64,000 bases of DNA from Inia geoffrensis (lineage: Eukaryota > Chordata > Mammalia > Artiodactyla > Iniidae), in contig CM070907.1 in assembly GCA_036417435.1 (NCBI GenBank), positions 60,000,001 to 60,064,000 of the forward strand, in the 5' to 3' direction. Both the position numbers and the translations under genes were made by a program. Shown here piece by piece: positions 48,137 to 59,944 of this stretch. Below the pieces are notes generated by a model, which was not told where the DNA came from, ran no database searches, and saw only the letters and a list, made by a program, of their open reading frames with translations. Within the stretch, counting starts at the first letter, position 1. The number at the start of each line of letters is the position of its first letter.

Positions 48137-49041
48137 ATGAAAAGTCAGAGGGCTAGGTACTAGATGAAGTAACAAGATAAAACCCCAGGAAAACAACTAA
48201 ATGAAGTGGAGATAGGCAACCTTCCAGAAAAATAATTCAGAATAATGATAGTGAAGATGATCCAGGACCTCGGAAAAAGAATGGGAGCAAAGATCGAGTG
48301 AGAAGGTGCAAAACATGTTTAACAAACACCTAGAAGAATTAAAGAACAAACAGAGATGAACAATAAAATAACTGAATTGAAAAATACACTAGAAGAAATA
48401 AATAGCAGAATAACTGAGGCAGAAGAACGGATAAGTGACCTGGAAGACAGAAGGGTGGAATTCACTGCCACGGAACAGAATAAAGGAAAAAGAATGAAAA
48501 GAAATGAAGACAGCCTAAGAGACCTCTGGGACAACATTAAATGACCTAACATTCACATTATATGGGTCCCAGAAGGAGAAGAGAGAGAAAAGGAACTTGA
48601 GAAAATATTTGAAGAGATTATAGTTGCAAACTTACCTAACATGGGAAAGGAAAGAGCCAATCAAGTCCAGGAAGTGCAGAGAGTACAGGCAGGATAAATC
48701 CAAGGAAAAACATGCCAAGACACATGATAATCAAATTGACAATAATTAAAAATAAAGAAAAATTATTAAAAGCAACAAGGGAAAAAAGACAAATAATATA
48801 CAAGGGAACTCCCATAAGGGTAACAGCTTATTTCCCAGCAGAAAATCTACAAGCAAGAGGGGAGTGGCACGATATATTTAAAGTGATGAAAGGGAAGAAC
48901 CTACAACCAAGATTACTCTACCCAGCAAAGAACTAATTCACATTCGAGGGAGAAATCAAAAGCTTTACAGACAAACAAAAGCTAAGAGAACTCAGCACCA
49001 CCAAACCAGCTCTACAACAAATGCTAAAGGAACTTTTCTAA
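48137..49041 (+). pseudogene. Decayed L1 ORF1 of element C
   Basis: Alignable throughout with the intact ORF1 at 39838-40743. The coiled-coil segment is open at 48356-48544 ('ITEAEERISDLEDR') and the C-terminal half at 48712-48936 ('ENLQARGEWHDIFKVMK'). Several in-frame stops (e.g. after the N-terminal region and at 48541) and frameshifts separate these, so no protein is made. Confidence 0.85.
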
Positions 49042-49099
49042 GTGGGAAACACAAGAGAAGAAAAGGAACTACAAAAACAAACCGAGAACAATTAAGAAA

Positions 49100-49810
49100 A
49101 TGGTAATAGGAACATGATGTCGATAATTACCTTAAATGTGAATGGATTAAATGCTCCAACCAAAAGACACAGGCTCACAGAATGGATACAAAAACAAGAC
49201 CTGTATATATGCTGTCTACAAGAGACCAACTTCAGACCTAGGGACATGTACAGACTGAAAATGAGGGGATGGGAAAAGATATTCCATGTAAATGGAAGTC
49301 AAAAGGAAGCTGGAGTAGCAATACTCATATCACATAAAATAGACTTTAAAACAAAGAATATTTCAAGAGACAAGGAAGGACATTACATAATGATCACGGG
49401 ATCAATCCAAGAAGAAGATATAACAATTCTAAATATATATGCACCAAACATAGGAGCACCTTAATACATAAGGGAAATGCTAACAGCTATAAAAGAGGAA
49501 ATCGACAGTAACACAATAATAGTGGCAGACTTTAACACCTCACTTACACCAATAGACAGATCATCCAGACAGAAAATCAATAAGGAAACACAGCTTTAAA
49601 TGACAAAACAGACCAGATAGATTTAATTGATGTTATAGGGCATTCCATCCAAAAACAACAGAATACCCTTTTTCTCAAGGGCACAAAGAACATACTCCAG
49701 GATAGATCACATCTTGGGTCACAAATCAAGCCTCGGTAAATTTAAGAAAATTCAAATCACTTCAATCATCTTTTCCAACCACAACGCTATGAGATTAGAA
49801 GTCAATTACA
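49100..49810 (+). pseudogene. L1 ORF2 of element C, endonuclease part only
   Basis: Open from 49114 to 49464 with the endonuclease start 'SIITLNVNGLNAPTKRHRL' and the 'QETNFRPRD' block, then a stop at 49462-49464 and frameshifts. It reaches the S-D-H region near 49775 (the aspartate codon now reads AAC) and breaks off at the element B junction, equivalent to about 41516 in element A. Confidence 0.85.
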
Positions 49811-51159
49811 GGGGGAGGACCTTCAAGATGGTGGAGGAGTAAGATATAGAGATCACCTTCCTCCCCACAAATACATCAAAAATATATCTACATGTGGAAC
49901 AACTTCCACAGAACACTTACTGAACACTGATAGAAGACCTCACACTTCCCAAAAGGCAAGAAAGTCCCCCACGTACCTGGGTAGGGCAAAAGGAAAAAGG
50001 AAAAACAGAGACAAAAGAATAGGGACAGGACCTGCACCTCAGGGTGGGAGCTGTGAAGGAGGAAAAGTTTCTGCGCACTAGGAAGCCCCTTCACTGGTGG
50101 AGACAAGGGGTGGGGGAGCAGGGAAGCTTCAGAGCCACTGAGGAGAGCGCAGCAACAGGGGTGCACAGGGCAAAGCGGAGAGATTCCCACACAGAATATT
50201 GGTGCTGACCAGCACTCACCAGCCTGAGAAGCTTGTCTGCTCACCCACCGGGGCAGCTGGGGGCTGGGAGCTGAGGCTCGGGTTTCGGAGGTCAGATGCC
50301 AGGGAGAGGACTGGGGTTGGCTTCATGATCCCAGACTGAAGGGGGCTACTGCGCCACAGCTAGCCAGGAAGGAGTCCAGGAAAAAGTTTGGAACTGCCTC
50401 AGAGTCAAGAGACCATTGTTTCGGAGTGCTCAAGGACAGGGGATTCAGAACACTGCCTAAATGAGCTCCAGAGACGGGCACAAGCCATGGCTATCAGCGC
50501 AGACACAAGAGACAGGCATGAAATGCTAAGGCTGCTGCTGCAGTCACCAAGAAGCCTGTGTGCGAGCACAGGTAACTATCCACACACCCCCTCCAGGGAG
50601 CCTGTGCAGCCTGCCACTGTCAGGGTCCCATGATCCAGGGACAACTTCCCCGGGAGAACACACGGCATGCCTCAGGCTGTTGCAACATCACTCCAGCCTC
50701 TGCCGCTGCAGGCTCACCCGGCATTCCATACCCCTCCCTCCCCCTGGCCTCAGTGAGCCAGAGCCCCCAAATCAGCTGCTCCTTTAACCCCGTCCTGTCC
50801 GGGTGAAGAACAGATGCCACAGGGAGACATGCCTATATGCAGAGGCAGGGTCAAATCCAAAGCTGAACCCCAGGAGCTGTGCGAACAAAGAAGAGAAAGG
50901 GAAATCTCTCCCAGGAGCCTCAGGAGCAGTGGATTAAATCTTCACAATCAATTTGATGTATGCTGCATCTGCTGAATACCTGAATCAACAACGAATCATC
51001 CCAAAATTTAGTGGGTGGACTTTGGGAGCACCTGTAGACTTGGGGTTTGCTTTCTGGGTCAAATTTCTTTCTAGTTTTATGTTTATCTTAGTTTAGTATT
51101 TAGAGCTTATTATCATTGGTATATTTGTTGATTGATTTGGTTGCTCTCTTCTTTTATAA

Positions 51160-51164
<5 letters not shown>

Positions 51165-51190
<26 letters not shown>
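51165..51190. repeat. (TA)n microsatellite in element B 5' UTR
   Basis: About 13 TA units, absent from element A at the matching position. Confidence 0.9.
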
Positions 51191-51973
51191 CATTTTAATT
51201 TCCTTTTTCTCTTTTTGTGAGTGTGTATGTGTACGCTTCCTTACGTGATTTTGCCTCTATAGGTTTGCTTTTACCATTTGTCCTAAGGTTCTGTCAGTCC
51301 GTTTTTTTAGTATAGTTTTTAGCCTTCTTATCGTTTGTGGATTTGTTTATTGGTTTCCTTACTCTCTTCTTCTTTTTTTTTTAAATTACTTTTTTATTTT
51401 AATAATATTTTTTTATTTTAATAACTTTATTTTTTTTTCTTTCTATTTTTTTTTTCTTTTCTCCCTTTTCTTCTGACATGGGGGCTGATAGGGTCTTGGT
51501 ACTCCACCCAGGTATCAGACCTGAGCCTCTGACGTGGGAGAGCCGAGTTTAGGACATTGTTCCACCAGACACCTCCTGGCCCTACGTAATATCAGTTGGC
51601 AAGAGCCCTCCCAGAGACCTCTGTCTCCATGCTAAGACCCAGCTCTGCTCAAAGACCAGCAAGCTACAGTGCTGAACACCCTATTCCAAACAACTAGCAG
51701 TACAGGAACACAATCCCACCCATTGGCAGAGAGGATGCCTAAAATTATAATAAGTTCACAGACACTCCAAAACACATAGCCAGACACAGGCCTGCCCACA
51801 AGAAAGACAAGATCCAGCCTCATCCATCAAAACACAGGCACCAGTACCCTCCACCAGGAAGCCTACACAACCCATTGAACCAAACTTAGCCACGGGGGGC
51901 AGACACCAAAAAACGGGAACTATGAACCTGCAGACTGTGAAAAGGAGACTGCAAACACAGTAAGTTAAGCAAA

Positions 51974-52869
51974 ATGAGAAGACAGAGAAACACACAGCAG
52001 ATGAAGGAGCAAGGTATAAACCCAGCAGACCAAACAAAAGAAGAGGAAATAGGCAGTCTATCTGAAAAATAATTCAGAGTAATGATAGTGACGATGATCC
52101 AAAATCTTGGAAATAGAATGGAGAAAATATAAGAAACGTTTAATAAGGACCTAGAAGAACTAAAGAGCAAACAAACAATGATGAACAACACAATAAATGA
52201 AATAAAAAAATCTCTAGAAGGAATCAATAGCAGAATAACTGAGGCAGAAAAACGCATAAGTGACCTGGAAGATAAAATAGTGCAAATAACTACCACAGAG
52301 CAGAATAAAGAAAAAAGAATGAAAAGAATTGAGGACTGTCTCAGAGACCTCTGGAACAACATTAAATGCACCAACATTTGAATTATAGGGGTCCCAGAAA
52401 AAGAAGAGAAAAAGAAAGGGACTGAGAAAATATCTGAAGAGATTATAGTTGAAAAGTTCCCTAATATGAAAAAGGAAATAGTCAATCAAGTCCAGGAAGC
52501 ACAGAGAGTACCAGGCAGGATAAATACAAGGAGAAACATGCCAACACACATATTAATCAAACTATCAAAAAATAAATAAAAAGAAAAAATATTAAAAGCA
52601 GCAAGGGAAAAGCAACAAATAACACATGAGTGTATCCCCATAAGGTTAACAGATGAACTTTCAGCAGAATTTCTGCAAACCAGAAGAATGTGGCAGGACA
52701 TATTTAAAGTAATGAAAGGGAAAAACCTATAACCAAGATTACTCTACCAAGCAAAGATCTCACTCAGATTTGATGGAGAAATTAAAAGCTTTACAGACAA
52801 ATAAAAGTTAAGATAATTCAGCACCACCAAACCAGCTTTACAACAAATGCTAATGGAACTACTCTGGGC
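51974..52869 (+). pseudogene. Decayed L1 ORF1 of element B
   Basis: Same layout as the intact ORF1 of element A, starting 'MRRQRNTQQMKEQ'. Stops appear after about 30 codons and again later. The longest open part (52178-52381) covers the coiled coil and the start of the RRM-like domain. The minus-strand frames 51886-52485 and 52214-52549 are mirror openings, not genes. Confidence 0.85.
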
Positions 52870-52925
52870 ATGAAACACAAGAGAAGGAAAAGACTCACAT
52901 TTACAAACCCCAAAAAACTAAGAAA

Positions 52926-55900
52926 ATGGTAATAAGAATATACATATCGATAATTACCTTAAATGTAAAAGGATTAAATGGTCCAGCCAAACAACACAGA
53001 CTGGCTGAATGGATACAAAACCAAGACCAACATATATGATGTCTACAAGAGACTCACTTCTAACCTAGGGACACATACAGACTAAAAGTGAGGGGATGGA
53101 AAAAGATATTCCAGGCAAATGGGAATCAAAAGAAAGCTGGAGTAGAAATTCCCATATCAGACAAAATAGACTTTAAAATAAAGACTATTACAAGAGACAA
53201 GGAAGGACACTATAAAATGATCAAGGGTTCAATCCAAGAAGAAGAAATAACAGTTGTAAATATTTATGCACCCAACATAGGAGCACCTCAATATATAAGG
53301 CAAGTGCTAACAACCATAAAGGGGGAAACTGACAGTAACACAATAATAGTAGGGGATTTTAACACCCCACTTTCACCAATGGACAGACCATCAAAACTGA
53401 AAATAAATAAGCAAACACAAGCTTTAAATGACACATTGAACAAGGTGGACTTAATTCATACTTATAGGACATTCCATCCAAAAACAACAGAATACACTAT
53501 CTTCTGAAGTGCGCATGGAACATTCCCCAGGATAGATCATATCTTGGGTCACAAATCAAGCCTTGGTAAATTTAAGAAAATTGAAATAATATCAAGTACT
53601 TTTTCCAACCACAACGCTATAAGGCTAGATATCAAATATAGGAAAAAAACTATTAAAAATACAAACAAATGTAAGCTAAACAATACACTACTAAATAACC
53701 AAAAGATCACTGAAGAAATCAAAAAATATCTAGAAACAAATGACAATGAAAACACGACGACCCAAAACCTATGGGATGCAGCAAAAGCAGTTCTAACAGG
53801 GAAGTTTGTAACAATACAAACCTACCTTAGAAACAAGAAACATCTCAAATAAACAACCTAAACTTACACCTAAAGCACTTTGAGAGAGAAACAAAAAAAC
53901 CCCAAAGTTAGCAGAAGGAAAGAAATCATAAAGATCATATCAGAAATAAATGAAAAAGAGATGAAGGAAACAACAGCTAAGATCAATAAAACTAAAAGCT
54001 GGTTCTTTGAGAAGATAAACAAAATTGATAAAACATTATCCAGACTCATCAAGGAAAAAGGGGAAAAGACTCAAATCAATAGAATAAGAAATGAAAAAGG
54101 AGAAGTAACAACTGACACTGCAGAAATACAAAGGTTTATGAGAGATTACTACAAGCAACACTATGTCAATAAAATGGACAACCTGGAAGAAATGGATAAA
54201 TTCTTAGAAAAGCACAAACTTCCAAGATTGAACCAGGAAGAAATAGAAAATATAAACAGACCAACTACAAGCACTGAAATTGAGACTGTGATTTAAAATC
54301 TTCCAACAAACAAAAGCCCAGGACAAGATGGCTTCACCGGCGAATTCTATCAAACATTTAGAGAAGAGCTAACACCTATCCTTCTCAAACTCTTCCAAAA
54401 TATAGCGGAGGGAGGAACACTCCCAAACTCATTCTATGAGGCAACCATCACCCTGATACCAAAACCAGACAGAGATACTACAAAAAAGAAAATTACAGAC
54501 CAATATCACTGATGAAAAAAGATGCAAAAATCCTCAACAGAATACTAGCAAACAGAATCCAACAACGCATTAAAAGGATCATACACCATGATCAAGTGGG
54601 ATTTATCCCAGGGATGCAAGAATTCTTCAATATATGCAAATCAATGTGATACACCATATTAACAAACTGAAGAATAAAAAGCATATGATCATCTCAATAG
54701 ATGCAGAAAAAGCTTTTGACAAAGTTCAACACCCATTTATGATAAAAACTCTCCAGAAAGTGAGAATAGAGGAAACCTACCTCAACATGATAAAGGCCAT
54801 ATACAACAAACCCACAGCAAACATGACTCTCCACGGTGAAAAACTGAAAGCATTTCCTATAAGATCAGGGAGAATACAAGGATGGCACTCTTGCCACTAT
54901 TATTCAACACAGTTTTGGAAGTACTAGCCATGGCAATCAGAGAAGAAAAAGAAATAAAAGGAATACAAATTGTAAAAGAAGAAGTAAAACTGTCACTGTT
55001 TGCAGATGACATGATACTCTTCAAAGAGAATCCTAAAGATTACACCAGAAAACTACTAGAGCTAATCAATGAATTTGGTAAAGTAGCAGGATACAAAATT
55101 AATGCACAGAAATCTCTTGCATTCCTATATACTAATGATGAAAAATCTGAAAGTGAAATTAAGGAAACAATCCCATTCACCACTGCAAAAAAAAAAAAAA
55201 AGAATAAAATACCTAGGAACAAACCTACCTAAGGAGGAAAAAGACCTGTACTCAGAAAACTAAGATACTGACGAAAGAAATCAAAGATGACACAAACAGA
55301 TGGAGAGATAGACCATGTTCTTGGATTGGAAGAATCGATACTGTGCAAATGACTATACTACACAAAGCTATCTACAGATTCAATGCAATCCACAGATTAA
55401 ATGCAATCCCTATCAAATCGCCAGTGGCATTTTTTACAAAACTGGAACAAAAAATCTTAAAATTTGTATGGAGACACAAAAGATGCCGAATAGCCAAAGC
55501 AATCTTAAGGGAAAAAAACAGAGCTGGAGGAATCAGGTTACCTGACTTCAGACTATACTACAAAGCTACAATAATCAAGACAATATGGTACAGGCACAAA
55601 AACAGAAATATAGAACAATGAAACATGATAGAAAGCCCAGAGATAAACCCATGCACCTATGGCCAACTAATCTATAACAAAGGAGGCAAGGATATACAAT
55701 GGGGAAAAGACAGCCTCTTTAATAAGTGGTGCTGCAAAAACTGGGCAGCTACATGTAAAAGAACGAAATTAGAACACTCCCTAACACCATACACAGCAAT
55801 AAACTCAAAGTGGATTAAAGACCTAAATGTAAGACCAGACACTGTAAAACTCTTAGAGGAAAACATAGGAAGATACTCTTTGACATAAATCACAGGAAGA

Positions 55901-56753
55901 TCTTTTTTGACCCACCTGCTAGAGTAATGGAAATACAAACAAAAATAAACAAATGGGACCTAATGAAACTTCAAAGCTTTTTCACAGCAAAGGAAACCAT
56001 AAACAATAAAGACAAGCCTCAGAATGGTAGAAAATATATGCAAACAGATCAACGGACAAAGGATTAATCTCCAAAATATACAAACAGCTCATGCAGGTCA
56101 ATATTAAAAGAACAAACAACCCAATCCAAAAATGGGCAGAAGACCTAAATAGGCATTTCTCCAAAAAAGACAGATTGCCAAAAGGCACATGAAAATCAGC
56201 TCAACATCACTAATTATTAGAGAAATGCAAATCAAAACTATAGTGAGGTAGCCCCTCACAACAGTTAGTATGGGCTTCATCAGAAAATCTACAAACAACA
56301 AATGCTGGAGAGGGTGTGAAGAAAAGGGAACCCTCTTGCACTGTTGGTGGGAATGTCAATTGATACAGCCACTGTGGAGAATAGTATGGAGGTTCCTTAA
56401 AAGACTAAAAGTAGAATTACCATATGACCCAGCAATCCCACTACTGGGCATATACCCAGATAAAAACCATAATTCAAAAACACACATGCACCACAATGTT
56501 CATTGCAGCACTGTTTACAACAGCCAGGTCATGGAAGCAACCTAAATGCCCATCGACAGACAAATGGATAATTAAGGTGTGGTACATATATATGATGGAA
56601 TTTGACTCAGCCATAAAAAGTAATGAAATTGGGTCATTTGTAGAGATATGGATGGACCTAGAGACTGTCAAACAGAGTGAAGTAAGTCAGAAAGAGAAAA
56701 ACAAATATCATATATTAACGCACATGTGGAATCTAGAAAAATGGTACAGATGA
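52926..56753 (+). pseudogene. Decayed, probably chimeric L1 ORF2 (B/C)
   Basis: Endonuclease from 52926 (open 53088-53507), RT fragments at 53544-53852, 53880-54296, 54634-54927 and 54882-55232 (the last with '[10 protein letters not shown]'), then 55343-55621 and 55625-55888, and the Cys motif region at 56270-56545 ('[18 protein letters not shown]'). At least six frameshifts or stops. The 5' part belongs to element B; the C-terminal part probably belongs to element C. The crossover must lie between about 53640 and 56750. Confidence 0.85.
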
Positions 56754-56933
56754 ATCAGTTTACCAGGCAGAAATAGACACAGATGCAGAGAACAAATGTA
56801 TGGACACCAAGGGTGGAAAGTGGTGGGGGGGGCAGGTGAACTGGAAGATTGGGATTGCCATATATACACTAATATATATCAAATAACTAATAAAAATATT
56901 ATTTTTGAAAAGAAAAAAGAATCCAAGGGAGGC

Positions 56934-58296
56934 AAGAATATACAATGGAGAAAAGACATAAGTGGTTCTGGGAAAACTGGACAGCTACATGTAAATGAAT
57001 GAAATTAGAACACTCCCTCACACCATACACAAAAATAAACTCAAAATGGATTAAAGACCTAAATGTAAGGCCAGATACTATAAAACTCTTAGAGGAAAAC
57101 ATAGGCAGAACACTGTTTGACATAAATCGCAGTAAGATCTTTTTGATCCACCTCCTAGAGTAATGAAAATAAAAACAAAAAGGACCTAATTAAACTTAAA
57201 AGCTTTTGCACAGCAAGGGAAACCATAAACAACAGAAAAAGACAACCCTCAGAATGGGAGAAGGTATTTGTAAATGAAACAACCGACAAGGGATTAATCT
57301 CCAAAATATACAAACAGCTCATGGAGCTCAATATCAAAGTAAGAAACAACCCAATTAAAAAATGGATAGAAGATATAAATAGACATTTCTTCAAAGAAGA
57401 CATACAGATGGCCAATAAGCATATGAAAAGATGCTCAACATAGCTAATTATGAGAAAAAAGCAAATCAAAACTACGATGAGGCACCACCTCACACTGGTC
57501 AGAATGGCCATCTTTAAAAAGTCTACAAATAATAAATGCTGGAGAGGGTATGGAGAAAAGGGAATCCTCCTACACTGTTGGTGGGAATGTAAGTTGTTAC
57601 AGACACTATGGAGAACAGTATAGACGTTCCTTAAAAAACTAAAACTAGAGCTACCATATGATCCTGAAATCCAACTCCTGGGCATATATCTGGTGAAAAC
57701 CATAATTTGAAAAGATACATGCACTATTTACTGCAGCACTGTTTACAATAGCCAGGACATGGCGGCAAGCTAAATGTTCATCAACAGCGGAATGGATAAA
57801 GAAAATGTGGTACATATATACAATGGAATATTACTCAGCCATAAAAAAAGAAATAAATAATGTCATTTGCAGCAACGTGGATGAACCTAGAGACTGTCAT
57901 ATAAGTGAAGTAAGTGAGACAGAGAAAGACATATATCATATGATATTGCTTATACGTGGAATCTAAAAAAAAGGGTACAAATGAACTATCTACAAAACAG
58001 AAATAGAATTGCAGATGTAGGAAACAAACTTATGGTTACCAGGGTGTAAGTGGGGGATGGTTAAATTGGGAGATTGGGATTGACATATACAATTAACGCT
58101 ACTATATATAAAATAGATAACTAATAAGGACCTACTGTATAGCACAGGGAACTCTACTCAATACTCTGTAATGGCCTATAAGGAAAAGAATAAGAAAGAG
58201 TGGATATATGTATATGTATAACTGATTCACTTTGCTATACACCTGAAACTAACACAACATTTTAATCAACTACACTCCTAAAAAAATTTTTTAAAA
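56934..58296 (+). mobile_element. L1 element D, 5'-truncated
   Basis: Begins (with the 12 bases at 47231-47242 on the other side of C) in the middle of ORF2's C-terminal third, loses 11 bases relative to A near 56959, and reads through decayed Cys motif sequence (57535-57590) to a 3' UTR with 'ctactgtatagcacagggaa' and 'acacctgaaactaacacaac'. It ends A-rich at about 58296. Element C inserted into its extreme 5' end. It sits itself in the ancient host element. Confidence 0.75.
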
Positions 58297-58735
58297 AAAT
58301 GCTGGAAACCCAGGTGTCCATCAACAGATGAATGAATAAACAAAATGTGGTATATACATGGAATGGAGTCTTATACAGTCATAGAAAGGGATGGAGTTTT
58401 GACACCTGCCATAACATGTAATAACTTTGAAAATATTATGCTACATGAAATAAGCCAGACACAGAGGACAAATATTATATGATTTTACTATTATACGAAA
58501 TACCTAGCATAGGCAAATTCATAGTGACAGAATGTAGATTAGGGCTTAGCAGAGGCTGGGGTTGAACAGGGAATGGGAAAGTATTGCTTAATGGATACTG
58601 AGTTTCTATTTGTAGTGATGAAAAAGTTTTAAAGATAGTGGTGATGGTTGCACAACATTGTGAATGTAACTAATGGCCACTGAAATATATATTTTAAATG
58701 GTTAAAGTAGAAAATATTATGCTAAATATATTTTT
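58297..58735 (+). mobile_element. Ancient L1M/HAL1-like host element, part 4 (3' end)
   Basis: 'ccaggtgtccatcaacagat' continues exactly where part 3 left off (47230) in L1 ORF2 order. The rest follows the old L1 3' UTR pattern ('gataagccagacacagag'-like, 'gatggttgcacaacattgtg'). Confidence 0.7.
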
Positions 58736-59155
58736 TAACCACTATATTATAAAAGCAATTCTGAGGAAAAGCCCAGGAAAGACAATCAAGAAAGTATAGT
58801 CATAGAAACCACAGGCATTATGAAGGGTTTCCAGAAGAAAGATGTGGTAAATACTGTTAAGACTGACAGGGATTTAAACTAATACACTCTCAAGTAACAT
58901 GTTGGGATATGAAGAGAAAGTCATGGTGCTTGCCACCGTTGGCTCATGAAGAGATGAAGTATAGCTCCCCCAAAATACTACAGTCACAGTTACAGCTGTG
59001 CTAGTCTAGAGCTGTGGAAAATCCTGTCTTGCCTGCTTGACCAACTCTTCTTTCTTCAAAGTCCACTCCAGCCTACCAAGCTACCATATGTACAGGATAT
59101 CTTTATCCTCCATGATATCCCAGTGATTGATATGTGACAGTCAAAATAAACACTT
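58736..59155. other. Unrecognised DNA
   Basis: No repeat or gene recognised. Confidence 0.35.
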
Positions 59156-59395
59156 TTAATTAAGAAAGATCTAGGATTCAATCCCCGATCCACCACATTT
59201 TAGGTTTTGGCTACTGACCCAATCAACTAATTTCTCTTAGGTTCAGTTTTCCAGTCTGTTAAAACTGGATAGTGATAATATCTACCTTGAAGGAATTAGT
59301 GATAATTAGGGATAATATACATGCCAGACATCTTCAAAAGCTCTAAGGACCAAGCCTAATATGGTATAGGCACTGAATAAATTATAACATCGAAT
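59156..59395 (+). repeat. MIR SINE
   Basis: 'ggattcaatccccgatccac', 'cagttttccagtctgttaaa', 'gtataggcactgaataaatt' follow MIR order. Confidence 0.75.
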
Positions 59396-59424
59396 ATATT
59401 TTTACTTGCTTATGTGTCTGTTTT

Positions 59425-59500
59425 TCTTGGAGATCATAGAGTGTCTCTATAATTCTATTTCCAGCTTCTAACACAGTATCTGGAATATATTAGGTTTAAC
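59425..59500 (+). repeat. Possible L2 tail fragment
   Basis: 'ctataattctatttccagct' and 'tctaacacagtatctggaat' resemble the L2 3' end; short and diverged. Confidence 0.4.
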
Positions 59501-59767
59501 TGTAAGTCTGAAACTATCAATTGGGATCTTAATAGTAAAACAAAAATTCTGACTCACAAGTCTACCACAGGCTGTCTTTTGGCATCAACAGGATAGAGAA
59601 CAGAAACCACCACTTGCCCACTTTGCAGAAAAGCAACATCAAGCATTGCTCTTCAGCAGGAATCCTTATAGTGGTCCAGCACATGAGCATACAAAGTTCT
59701 CTGGGAGATACCTACTTCTCAGGTGACTGCTCAGATGCAAGAAGATGAAGCTCACATAAGACAGGTT

Positions 59768-59935
59768 TACTAGTTATCTACTGATATATAACAAATTGCC
59801 TCCAAAATTTGCTCACTTAAAACAACAGACTTATTTTTTAACCTCACAGTTTCTGTAGGTCAGGAATCTGGGTGCAGCTCAGCTGGCTCTCTGGCTTCAA
59901 GGCTGTAATGCACTGATCTCAAAACTTGACTTGAG
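59768..59935 (-). mobile_element. Fragment of LTR-type repeat, antisense
   Basis: 'tactagttatctactgatat', 'aacctcacagtttctgtagg' and 'gtcaggaatctgggtgcagc' match the family at 6687-7197. Confidence 0.6.
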
Positions 59936-59944
59936 GAGGATTAA

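Larger units (their letters stand above)
47243..49810 (+). mobile_element. L1 element C, 5' half (older subfamily)
   Basis: Starts with 'ggagactagttcaacatggt', a 5' end different from A and B. It has its own 5' UTR to about 48136, decayed ORF1 and the endonuclease part of ORF2, and stops at 49810 where element B begins. A 14-bp direct repeat, aatccaagggaggc, lies at 47229-47242 and again at 56920-56933. It defines the original ends of C, so the B sequence and the 3' end at 56919 lie inside C's borders. Confidence 0.8.
49811..56919 (+). mobile_element. L1 element B joined to the 3' part of element C
   Basis: The 5' end ('cttcaagatggtggaggagt') and 5' UTR match element A with decayed CpGs. ORF1 and ORF2 follow once. 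The 3' UTR (56754-56919, 'gaactggaagattgggattg') is unlike that of A, and it is the copy bounded by element C's target-site duplication. No poly(A) or second ORF2 is found for B. The simplest reading is that B inserted into C, then the two direct-repeat ORF2s recombined, leaving one chimeric ORF2 and C's tail. Confidence 0.75.

Noticed and set aside
47229..56933. The 14-bp repeat aatccaagggaggc as a chance match
   Set aside because: A perfect 14-base match exactly at an L1 5' start and directly after an L1 3' A-rich end is best explained as a target-site duplication; chance is very unlikely.
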